Assembly: GCA_018398765.1 (NCBI GenBank)
Contig: JAHBMJ010005891.1
Span: 5,001 to 62,317 of the forward strand
Reading direction: 5' to 3'
DNA length: 57,317 nucleotides
Source: Chromera velia
Lineage: Eukaryota > Sar > Chromeraceae
The notes under the pieces are model-generated. The model searched no databases and had not been told where the DNA came from. It worked only from the letters and a program-made list of their open reading frames with translations. The position numbers were made by a program, and so were the translations under genes. Below are positions 22,731 to 33,500 of this stretch, one piece after another (the first letter of the stretch is position 1; every line of letters starts with the position of its first letter).

Positions 22731-24140
22731 ATAAGTGATTTATTATTGCCCTAGGTTACTGCTAGGGTTACTGTCGCCGTTTTGTCTTTTTAATACTGTA
22801 AATGATTATTTATGATAATAAGAGTGTAAAGAAAAATAATTAAATATTAAACGTACAGCCTATACACGGCCGAGTATACTTACAGCTAGAAGTGTACGTA
22901 TTCAGTATATTATCCAGTAATAATATTATCTACTACATGATGTCTTATATGCATTATTAAATTGCTCTGACTATCTAAAGCTACTTAAAAAACATAATTC
23001 TACTTCTAGCTCTAGATATGGAGCACGTTTCAACCCGTTTTTCACCAATTTTTTTATCTTACACCTAGATATTACCTAGGATATTACATGAACAAATGAA
23101 ATAGAGACGGTGATCAAACTAGTGGTCAAATTGGTGATCATCATGAATCTGCGTGCTTTTAGGCCTACTTGGTGGATATGTAAGGTGCTTCGAGCCTCCG
23201 ACTTACTCCCGTTGCCTTAATCATGTTTTGGATCAAACTTTAAGACTGAGATTGACTGTACGACTCGCAAGAAAGTCTCACAACTCTGACAGGTTTTCGT
23301 GCATCGATCATTCGGTCACAGAATAAGTTTCTAGTCAGGACGTACTTCAATGCGTATGTATCATGCGTGCCAAACAAACCAGCACTGCTCGCTCGCCCTT
23401 CAGTCTTTTCGTTCACCAACTCAATAATTGATGTCGGAAAGAAAGATGCGGGCGTGAGTGTCGATCACAGGGCTACGCATGAGTACGCGAGGCATCTCCG
23501 TTGTCTGACGCACGCACTTCGCCCCCCCTGCTTCGATCTCTTGATGGTTCCTTCGAGCCCAGGTCGCTCTCACTCTTCTTCATCAGGTTCCAAGATGCAC
23601 TGGCACCCTGGCCCTATTTTTTTGTTTGTGTCTCAAGAACAGTCGGTCCTGAATCCCAACGACCGATCGATCAGAATTCTTCCCTCAACTGACCCACCCA
23701 CCCCTGCAGCCTCCCCACCCGCAGAGACGACGCGGACACTTGTCCGACTGATCATCATTACCATGCCGGGGTGATTGCTTTCATCCAAGTTCAAGTTAAA
23801 AAAGCAATTGAAGGCCAGATTTTCATCCAAGGTGGACTCGGAAAAAGGAAAGTAAAACCCAAATTCTGTAATGCCAGACAACGCACTCTTTCTTCCATAA
23901 GCAACGAAATGAATGAATCCACTCGTGCCGCATGCAGCAATCTCCCATTCCCTCGCATCATTCAAGGTCAGGTAGGACATTGATGCGTTGATTGAAGTGA
24001 ATGCAACGTCAAGGCTCGATCAGAACCTGCCCACACCCCCAGCTAGGTGATCGAAGAAAAGACATTTTCCTTCCCTATCTCGTGTCGGTAGCGATGCATT
24101 CCTTTCCTTTCGTTTCCATTCAATGAAGCCATGCTGCCGC
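22221..24140. other. AT-rich island and unassigned spacer
   Basis: 22260-23300 is strongly AT-rich and includes a TA repeat (about 22682-22732). No protein-coding signal was seen there. The rest, to 24140, has balanced composition. A minus-strand frame within it is listed separately with low confidence. The interval separates the 3' end of the 1128-aa gene from the 3' end of the Hcp-like gene. Confidence 0.5.
23633..23980 (-). CDS. possible small protein or exon, 115 codons
   Basis: A minus-strand frame opens with an ATG at 23980 and reads MSYLTLNDAREWEIAACG. It continues through mixed, protein-like composition (FGFYFPFSESTLDENL) before becoming Gly/Val-rich. A GTAATG donor-like site occurs near 23765. 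No family is recognised. It lies about 160 bases beyond the stop of the Hcp-like gene on the same strand. It could be a separate small gene, an exon of another gene, or chance. Confidence 0.2.
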   Translation of the reverse strand: MSYLTLNDAREWEIAACGTSGFIHFVAYGRKSALSGITEFGFYFPFSESTLDENLAFNCFFNLNLDESNHPGMVMMISRTSVRVVSAGGEAAGVGGSVEGRILIDRSLGFRTDCS

Positions 24141-24699
24141 CTATGCCCGCAAGCCGCTTGACTCCCAGGCAAAGCGGGCGGAGGATTCGCCGTCCTCCCC
24201 CACGTGTTCAATATTCATGCTGTGGTAGGCGTAGTGGACCTGCATGCATGCACAGACGGAGGGAGAGAATTAAGGAATGTGGATCGAGAAGCTACACGAT
24301 CTTGGGTGTATGGACATAGACCGACGCCCGATCGAGGAATTGATGTGACTCTTCGATTGCGCATTGGAGCGGCGGACGAAATAAGAGGAAGTCACTAAGC
24401 TAAGAGGTATGCAGGCGGAGTGAATCTGACTGATTGACTGACTGACTGACAATCATGTTCGCCTCCCCTTCGACAGTCGAAGTTCCCTCTGCATCCGGTC
24501 TCTGGCGGTTGACGATTTGAATGTCAGAGAGGCGTCCCTCAAATGCGGAGAGCTCCATGTACTTCTCCTCCTGTCCGTCCCTTCTGTTGTGGAAGAACTT
24601 GATCGTCGCGTTGACAGTGTGTCCCCTTTCAAGGGCCTGCACGCATCGGGCACAGGTCAATGGGTTGAACGGAGACCCCATCGGCGTGCGTGCGTATGG

Positions 24700-24771
<72 letters not shown>

Positions 24772-25983
24772 GTGTTTTGAGTCAACTACAATTTGGGTAT
24801 GCATTTTGACAGTCTCCACAAGAACACACACAGCGTGAGACTGAAGAAAAGCGCAGGCAAGGTCAGGGTTCTGTTCAATTTATTCTGCGTTGATCTCCTG
24901 ATGCCTTCAACTGCATCCGTCTGTCCCTGAAGTTCTATAGAGCATTCTTTTTCTGTCTGCGTGTTTGTTTGTTCGTTCGTTTGTTTGTTTGTTTGTTGAT
25001 CTCCTGTTGGCCCCACCTGCCTCCGTCTCTCCCTGAAGTTCTGTAGAGCATTTTTTTTCTGTCTGCATGTTTGATAAGAATAGCGCTAAAGGTGTTGCGA
25101 GAGAGATGGAGGAGACAGTCACTGGCCTGCATGAGCATGGGAGTTGCCGGGCCCTGGGGCATATCAAACTCGATTCTGTCGTAGTGTGTGTGGCCGGAAA
25201 CGCGGGCTCCTGTGCCAATGTCTCTCTTCAGGCCGTAGGTGACACGCTTGCACTGGATCCACTCTCCCCTGCATGCATGCATGAAGCAGAAAATGAAAAA
25301 AAAGTACGTGCATGTGCGCGTAGCCATTCTGTTCCGGCGTGGTTTTGTCATCTTGTTCAGTAGGCCGTGGATAGGTTCTCTGCATGGGCAGGTGTGCTGA
25401 ACGAATGCGACAGACAACGAAGTCACGTCAGAGGGGGCCCGTTCGCGCCCCCCCATTTCGACCTTCACTGTTTGCAGGAGCCCGTCTGGTAAGAGAAAGG
25501 GGAGGCAGGCAGCGAGATCAGACTGACAGGCATACAGACAGGCTCACACTCAGGCCAACAGACCATAACGCGTGCAGATGCACACAGAAAAAGGTGGACA
25601 GGCAAGTAGCCAGACAGAGACGGACACCGACTGGCACGTAAATGGACGAATTGGCAGACACGTAGATGTATGAAGTGGCAGGTGTTCAGGCAAGAAAGCA
25701 ATGACCGATCAAGAGTCTAGGACAGACAAGTGCATGCACAGGCCCTCAGAGAAAGGCACGAGGGGCAGCGCAAAGCCTGCCAAGGCATCGGTCCGGAAGT
25801 AGGAGAGGACAGGAATAAAAATGACACAGAGAAGCGGGGACTCGTACGAGAGGCAGAATGAGAAAAAGAAGGGGAAGGAAAGCAAGGAAGGCGAAGGAAA
25901 GAAGGGAGGAGAGAAAGGAAGGGGGGGATGCAAAACTTAATTCTCCAAGGGGTGAACAAGAAGTTCTTACAGACACACACACA

Positions 25984-26028
<45 letters not shown>

Positions 26029-26167
26029 TTCAGGGAGAGAGAGGACTCTACCTGGGAAGTTCTTCCCCTCCGATGTTTGTGATGTCGGTGTTGCCTGTCA
26101 CAGTTCTCCCGTTCGCCTCAAACTTGACGAAGGCATAGTGTGTTCCTGCCTGCGCAAGGTTCAACAT
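24141..26167 (-). CDS. Hcp-like protein (type VI secretion tube family fold), 180 aa, four exons
   Basis: Exons are 26167-26052, 25268-25127, 24636-24451 and 24239-24141, giving 543 bases in frame. The product follows the whole Hcp domain: a first strand (HYAFVKFEANG), the WIQCKRVTYGL strand at the place of the family's IEVxSFSxG, a loop with GHTHYDRIEF, the conserved core TPMLMQALERG (family DxxSPxLxxAxxxG), the strand pair TVNATIKFFHN and EEKYMELS, then SDIQIVN, and a C-terminal strand and tail ending FAWESSGLRA (family GWDL-like end). Hcp monomers are about 160-180 aa and form hexameric rings that stack into the T6SS tube in bacteria. No other T6SS gene is present here. Donors are GTAGAG, GC (see findings) and GTCAGT; the three acceptors are TGCAG. 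No signal peptide is seen on this start; an upstream exon is possible. Function in a eukaryote is unknown. Confidence 0.8.
24701..24769. repeat. compound TG/GA microsatellite in Hcp-like intron 2
   Basis: A TG array (24701-24735) passes into a GA array (24739-24769). It lies just upstream of the third coding exon in the gene's direction. Confidence 0.9.
24889..25073. repeat. duplicated 79-base segment flanking a TTTG array
   Basis: Two copies of about 79 bases (24889-24967 and 24995-25073), both starting GTTGATCTCCTG and ending in GTTTG, are separated by TTTG/TTCG repeats. They differ at roughly a dozen positions. Both lie inside intron 2 of the Hcp-like gene. Each copy, read on the minus strand, has an acceptor-like GCAGACAG followed by an open frame. 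Confidence 0.75.
25974..26024. repeat. CA microsatellite in Hcp-like intron 1
   Basis: A nearly pure CA array next to the first coding exon of the Hcp-like gene. Confidence 0.9.
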
Positions 26168-27566
26168 GCCTGCGCACATGCAAAAAGTCACGCCAAATAA
26201 CACAACAAAGGCGTCGCTGGGCTTTTGTCCCTGACTAAATCGGAACCCAATATAAATTAGGCTATGTCAACGAGTTAAGGGCAAAACTGCTCACCGTTCT
26301 GACGTCATGGGAACAAACAACAGGTTCATACTTTTCGTCTGCGCCTGTATCATATACATGCATATATAAATGCAGGAGGGATTCCCCCTTACGGCTCTCC
26401 CCTCCCCATCTTACTTTCAGTTTGTCATGACTGTTATGCTCGACAATTGAAGAAGCAAGTTGATGACTGCGACCAAGAGTTGCCTGTACAACAACAAACA
26501 ACAGCATGCAACAACAACAACACAAAAGCTCACCGAAGAAAAAGAGGGCAAAGCATCCCCAAGTCTTCAATCTGCATCGAAGCCAGCGGCAAAAAAGGGA
26601 GTAACGAAGAATCCCGAAATATACTGACGTGCTTCATCCCTTGACTTACGAGAAAGATGACGACATGGCTGTGGAACAACGGTCTGCAACACGCGGAAAA
26701 CGAGGTTGAGCAACAGTCGGCAACAGTGCGAACTTTTCTGTCCGAGCAGGGCAAGCAACTCCACGACTTGCTTCCAGAGAATAGACAATCGAGTACAGTA
26801 ACAAGCAACAGAGCTATCAATAGAGCCGTATCAAATATGTATGTGCGACACACTGCTCCCAGATTAATTGAGACGGATTGAACGAGAGTTATTTGCTGTA
26901 CGCGGCTTGCCGATCGATTCAAGATCGAGTTGCCTCTCGCGCGATCGATCCGGCCGCGGGTTGCAAAATATTAATCGGTTTCGCGTCGCCTCGGGGGGCA
27001 GCTCAGCTCTGCTGAGATCAGCCGAGAGGCCCTGAGATCGCACGCACTCGCATAACGCATTTTTTCATTTTTGAGGGGGGGATCGGTTGTATCCCGTATA
27101 TATGTACACGCGTGCATTTATTTTTTGTTCCAGTACCATGCACCCGCGCGCAGCCACTTTGCGCGCGCATCTTGAGTGCAAGCAGATTTAAAAAATGATT
27201 ATATTTTAAAATTAAGATTAATATATATAACTATATAGAAATTCCGAAGCTCTGTATCTAAGATCCGATACAGAAAAGGATCGAGGTAAAATTTAATTAT
27301 GTATATATGTAAAATATTTTCATAAATTACCATACAAAAAAGGTAACATACAGAGCTCCAGAAAGGTCCCATACATATGCACGCACGTCGACCGGCGCTG
27401 CGTGCCAGACCATGGTTTCCTCTCTTCCTTTTGAAACTGTTTTGCTCTCCAAATACAGCACCTACTCCACAAATTCGCAGTAGAAGTACTTCACCACGGC
27501 AGACACTCGTGGGCTCTCGTGACTCATTTGCGTCCATGACAGTCCGCACTCGAACCTGCACAGGCA
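26168..27566. other. spacer between divergent Hcp-like and giant repeat-protein genes
   Basis: This interval is the shared upstream region of the two central genes. Possible non-coding 5' exon segments of the Hcp-like gene exist (for example a stretch bounded by GTACAG and GTAAGA near 26490-26420 on the minus strand), but they cannot be joined in an open frame. The part from 26890 to 27180 is GC-rich with GCGCGC runs. The part from 27180 to 27370 is AT-rich and bounded by a short inverted repeat. Confidence 0.4.
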
Positions 27567-30500
27567 ATGTCAGACCCATTTGACCAAAGGGGGCCACCTC
27601 GACTGGTCCCCATCTCCATCACTGCTCCTCCTGAAACGGGAAGACCGTCAGCTGCGAGTCCACACTCACCAGGAGGTTTAGAACCTATCGAACCACTTGA
27701 CAGACCTTCACGCTTACAGTTTGAGGCTCCCCTACCGCAAAGCCCTTCAGCCGACAGTCTATCAGCAAGAGGGATTCTTTCCACCACTTTCGACAGGGGA
27801 AAGGATCGCAAGAAGTCTCTTGGGATTTCCTTCGGAAGCAATTGTACACGAATAATACACGCTGGAGATAAGCCGAGACAAGCTGGTGAGTGCTTTGCCA
27901 CCCTTCCGTCACGCCAGCGTGAAGACACAGACGGGAACCGAATGGTGATTCAATGTTACTTACCTGTGTGCGTGTGTGCTCATGGATGTGTTTTCAGGTC
28001 TCGGTGACTCCAAAGGACCCCATCTTCGCAATTCCAACAGCTCCCCTGGTCGGCACATCTCCCTCATCACCGTTCGAACACCTCTCTTCTGCCTTGCCTG
28101 TCTACCTGTTCAGCGGCTTTGTTTGACAGACCTTTGTTACCAATCAGCCTGCCTGCCTGCCTGCCTGCCTGCCTGTGTGCCTACATACATGCATGCATGC
28201 ATACATTTATGCATTCATGCCTGCAGATCTTCTTTCTCCAGTGTGCAAGTCGAGGGAACAGCTTGCAGAACTGATGAAGGCCGAAGTGCAGACGGACGCC
28301 CTTCTTTCTGAGGCAGCTGCCAACTTGGAGAGAAGGCCGAAGAAAGGGTCAGTCAGCAGGCAGGAAGGGTCGCAGACACACAGGCAGGAAGGCAGGATAT
28401 TCTCTTAAGGGCTCTTCCTTTCGACTTTCCATTCATCAGTCCCCGTCTACATACATGCCTTCCTGCTCCACACGGACGGGAAGAGAAACTGCACTTTCCT
28501 GTCCCCTTTTTGTCCTTTGATTGTGTCTCCCTGCCTCCCTTCACGACGGCATCAATCCCCCAGTCTTGTCTGTCCATCCATCGGTCATTTGCCAGTTCTC
28601 GCTGCTCGCTTCCTTTCTCTGCTCTGCTATCTTGTCAGCCCCCCCTGTGCTCAATGTGTACCTTCCCCACCCACCCCCGGTTGACGTTGGTTGTTGTTTT
28701 TTTGCCTTCCAAATCGGAGATGTGGCCCTTCTTCTCCCCTGCATGTCCTTGGGAGAAACTGTTTCTCCCTCTTCCTGCACACCCTCTTTCCGCCCTCTCC
28801 ACACAACCAGACGGCAGAGGCACACAGAATCCCTTCAGCCCCCTTCCAAACACTCCCTTTTTGGTACCTCTGTGTGTGTGTGTGTGTGTGTGCGCAGGCC
28901 GTCCACGCTACCCCCTCCCTCGGCATTGAGAACTGGAAACAGCGCACCATCGCTAAGAAAGTCAGTCAGGCAGGAAAACAGTGTGTGTCACGATTCTTTT
29001 CACCCGATTGTTTTTGCCTGGGCACCATGCCCATCGACGCGAAGGGCCCCCCCTCAGTCGATCGATCAGTCAGCCCGGCTGCCTCCTTTTCCTTTTCTTT
29101 TTTTGTGGGCGCACGGTGTCCCCGAGTTCTCCCTTCAGGGATTCTGTCCCGGTTGTTCGGACGTTGCCACGCCACACGGAGGAGTGTGGGAGGCAAATAG
29201 ATATTCATGATGCATTTATGTAGATGAATGCGGTTGTGTATGTACGGAAGAGTTGCGTATGTGCGTGTACTTCTTCTTCTTTCAGGGATTCCGGGAACTC
29301 AGAAGTCTTCACAAGGAAGAGTGTGCAAGGGATTGGGGGCAGCAGGGGTGTGAGCATTGCCGACGACACAGAAGTCCGACACTACGAGGTGGCCACTTCT
29401 GGTCGACTTCGCTGTCAGTCCCTTCACAAGCCGTCTCCTTTGTCTCTCTGTCTTTTGTTTCTCTGCTTTTTTGATCGCTTGCTTCTTTTGAATTCGCGTT
29501 CCCTCATCAGAATATGAAATGCACATGAATTCCTCGTCTGCTTCCCTCTTTCGTAGCCTTTCTCTGTCTTTGTCCCTCTGCTGACCCGTCTCTTCAAATA
29601 CAACCAAATCCTCAATTTCCCGTTTTGCCTGCCTGCCTGCGTGTGCTTTCCTCTGTTTCATATACCCAAAAAAAGTCTCTGTCTCTTCTTCTCCTTTCAC
29701 TCCACTTCTACCCTTTGACGGAACTGAATGAATGCAGCGTATCACAACCCCTCCAGTGACTCCGACAACAGCGGCCCCGCACAGCCCCCTATTGCACGAA
29801 AGAAAATGTCCCAGACACTGCCCTCCTCCTCCCTCCGAGCAATGCTGGAAGAGGCAGGAATCACACAGCCACTTTCGCGGCAGACACCTCCGCAGTCAAC
29901 TTTAGGAGCCTCCAGCTCCAGTGTCAGCCGCCCGCCCCCCGCCCCCCCTGCCTCTTCTGTCCAGTCAGCCCCCGCCGCAGCTTCAGGTTCCGCCCCGCCA
30001 AGGTCCGAGCAGCCTTTTATTCCCAACGGTCCTCCTGCCTCTTCAGCGACTTCCCGTCAAGCCCAGATTGCGGGGGGCACACGTGAGCCTGGGGGTCGCG
30101 TAGCTCGGAAGCAAACAGGGTTTCCTGGTAACTTTTCGAATCTCAGTCTTGGGACAGAGGAGGACAGTGATGACGGGGCTCAACGCAAGGAGGAGAAGAA
30201 AGCACTAGAGGCTCATTTGGCCGAGTCTTCACAGAGGAGCAGTAATCAAAGAAAGCCGAAAGGAAACAGTACGGGAGGGAAGGGGGGAGGGAAACGGTCA
30301 TCAGCAGAAGAGGACTCCGATGCCACTGGCCCTCAGCCGTCGGTAAGCGTTCAGTCTTCAGCAGCATCGAGTGCGCCTCCTAAAGCACGGATCGAGGCGA
30401 CGGTTCAAGAGGGAAGGGGAAAGGTAAACAGAAAGGGCACTGGCTATCCCAAGGCCATGGCTCTTGCGGCAAAAATAAAACAGGAGGAGGAGGAGGAAGA

Positions 30501-33500
30501 AGAAGCGGACTTTATTTCAGGGAAGGCCAAGATTGCTGCTGGCACTCAGGAGCCTCGGGGGAAGGTCAATCGTAAGGGCACCGGCTATCCCAAGGCCATG
30601 GCTCTTGCGGCAAAGATGAAGCAGGAGGAGGAAGAGGAAGAAGAGGAAGACGCCGCTTCCTCTGCAAAAGCCAAAATTGCTGCTGGCACTCGTGAGCCAG
30701 GGGGCAAGATAAAGCGAAAGGGCACTGGCTATCCCAAAGCCATGGCTCTTGCAGCAAAGATGAAGGAGGAGGAGGAAGAGGAAGAAGAGGAAGACGCCGC
30801 TTCCTCTGCAAAAGCCAAAATTGCTGCTGGCACTCGTGAGCCAGGGGGTAAGATTAAGCGAAAGGGCACTGGCTATCCCAAGGCCATGGCTCTTGCAGCA
30901 AAGATGAAGCAGGAGGAGGAAGAGGGAGAAGAGGAAGACGCCGCTTTCTCTGCAAAAGCCAAAATTGCTGCTGGCACTCGTGAGCCAGGGGGCAAGATTA
31001 AGCGAAAGGGCACTGGCTATCCCAAAGCCATGGCTCTCGGTGCAAAGATGAAGCAGGAGGAGGAAGAGGAAGAGGAGGATGAGGAAGATGACGCCGCATC
31101 CACCCATGCCAAGATTGCCTCTGGCACCCGGGAGCCTCGGGGGAAGGTGAACCGGAAAGCCACCGGCTATCCCAAGGCCATGGCTCTTGCAGCGAAGATG
31201 AAGCAGGAGGAGGAAGAGGAAGAGGAGGATGAGGAAGATGACGCCGCATCCACCCATGCCAAGATTGCCTCTGGCACCCGGGAGCCTCGGGGGAAGGTGA
31301 ACCGGAAAGCCACCGGCTATCCGAGGGGAATGGCTCTTGCAGCAAAGCTGCAACAGGAAGAGAAAGAGGAGGATGAGGAAGATGACGCCGCATCCACCCA
31401 TGCCAAGATTGCCTCTGGCACCCGGGAGCCTCGGGGGAAGGTGAACCGGAAAGCCACTGGCTATCCCAAGGCCATGGCGTTGGCTGCCAAGAAGAAGCAG
31501 GAGGAGGAAGAGAAAGAGGAGGATGAGGAAGATGACCCCGCATCCACCCATGCCAAGATTGCCTCTGGCACCCGGGAGCCTCGGGGGAAGGTGAACCGGA
31601 AAGCCACCGGCTATCCCAAGGCCATGGCTCTTGCTGCCAAAATGAAGCAGGAGGAGGAAGAGGAAGAGGAGGATGAGGAAGATGACGCCGCATCCACCCA
31701 TGCTAAGATTGCCTCTGGCACCCGGGAGCCTCGGGGGAAGGTGAACCGGAAAGCCACCGGCTATCCCAAGGCCATGGCTCTAGCTGCAAAGATGAAGCAG
31801 GAGGAGGAAGAGGAAGAGGAGGATGAGGAAGATGACGCCGCATCCACCCATGCCAAGATTGCCTCTGGCACCCGGGAGCCTCGGGGGAAGGTGAACCGGA
31901 AAGCCACCGGCTATCCCAAGGCCATGGCTCTTGCAGCAAAGATGAAGCAGGAGGAGGAAGAGGATGAGGATGAGGGAGATGAGGCCTCTGTCCATGCTCA
32001 CATTGCTGCCACCACCCGGGAGCCTCGGGGGAAGGTGAACCGGAAAGCCACTGGATATCCGAGGGGAATGGCGCTTGCAGCAAAGATGAAGCAGGAGGAG
32101 GAAGAGGATCATGAGGATGAGGGAGATGAGGCCTCTGTCCATGCTCACATTGCTGCCACCACTCAAGAGCCTCGGGGGAAGGTGAACCGGAAAGCCACCG
32201 GCTATCCCAAGGCCATGGCTTTGGCTGCAAAGATTAAGCAGGAGGAGGAGGAAGATGATGAGGAGTATGAAGAAGATTTTGAGGCAGAGGAGGAGGAGGA
32301 CAGCCACTCCGTGCACGCTCACATTGCAGTAAGCACAAAGGAGCCCCGTGGGCGGGTGGACAGAAAGGCCACAGGCTACCCCCGCGGAATGGTGTCTGCG
32401 CAGAAGCAGCTGCAGCGAATGGAAGACGAAGAGTCTCTGCACGCTCACATTGCAGACGCAACAAGGGAGCCCCGGGGGAAGGTCAAGCGCACCCCCACAG
32501 GCTACCCTCAAGGCATGAAGAAGTTGCCTTCGGAAGGCGACGAGGGAGGTCCGGCAGCCTCTGGTGCTCCAGCGGAAGGAGATCAAGCAGAGCCAGTCTC
32601 ACCTTCTCGAGCTGGTGGTATTTCCTTCGAGCCCGGGTGTAAATCCGATGACGATGAGCCCAGAAGCCCTCAAGGGGATGACGGGGGGTGTTTCAGTCCT
32701 GCTTCAGCCCGAAGCAAATTCTCTGAGACCTCCAAATCCGGTCTGGAGCTTGCGAAGGAGTTGGGGGTCAGATACGATGCAGCTTTTGATGATTCAGACT
32801 CAGAGCTCACTCCCCCTTCCTCAAGCTCTGAAGAGGAGAGTGATGGTAGTGACTTCAGTCCGGGTGTGACCAAGAAAGTTGACGCCCCCGCGGGCATGGA
32901 CGACTCAGCAGAGAATCATGCGGAAGGAGAGGGAGAACCGGGGGGGCGTTTGCCTGCAGAACCCGATCCCGTAACCTCAGCAGAGCGAGAGACCTCCCCT
33001 GCTTCAGCAGCCTCAAAGCCCCCTCGGGAGCATGGAAAGGGAAAGAAGGAAAAGAAGGGACAGGCTGACGCATCTTCTCCAAAGTCACGAGGAAAGAAGC
33101 ATCAGCAGCAGCAGCAGCAACAGCAAGTATCATCCCCCGATTCCTCTCCCACAGCCGCTCCATCCCGTCCGCCGGCGACCAACATCGCGTCTGGAACGAA
33201 AGAACCAAGGGGTAAGGTCAATCGAAAAGCCACCGGATATCCAAAGGGCATGTCAGCACCTTCGATGCCTTCCTCAGACGAAGACGGAGGAGAGGACGCA
33301 GCTTCTAACCATGCTCACATTGCTGCCACCACTCAAGAGCCTCGGGGAAAGGTGAACCGGAAAGCTACTGGATATCCGAGGGGAATGGCTCTTGCAGCAA
33401 AGATGAAGCAGGAGGAGGAAGAGGAAGAAGAGAGTGAGGAAGATGAGGCTTCTGTCCATGCTCACATTGCAGCCACCACCCGGGAGCCTCGGGGGAAGGT

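Noticed and set aside
23367-23774. Plus-strand frame of 135 codons
   Set aside because: Ser/Pro/Arg-mixed translation with no family features or splice partners; it overlaps a better, though still weak, minus-strand frame.
24400-24450. Extension of Hcp exon 3 to the stop at 24400
   Set aside because: It would translate a GTCA repeat; the GTCAGT donor joins in phase to an exon that completes the Hcp C-terminus.
24141-26167. Bacterial contamination as the source of the Hcp-like gene
   Set aside because: The coding sequence is split by introns with TGCAG acceptors and local microsatellites, and it sits between spliced genes.
26262-26922. Two minus-strand frames with hydrophobic, Cys-rich starts upstream of the Hcp-like gene
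   Set aside because: They look like signal peptides, but no splice join carries either in frame into the Hcp exons; composition alone is insufficient.
30517-31701. Antisense open frame of 394 codons through repeat block 1 (and a similar one at 33274-34491)
   Set aside because: It is a mirror of the repeated sense exon; the Leu/Phe/Gly translation repeats with the same period. The sense frame joins 14 other exons in phase.
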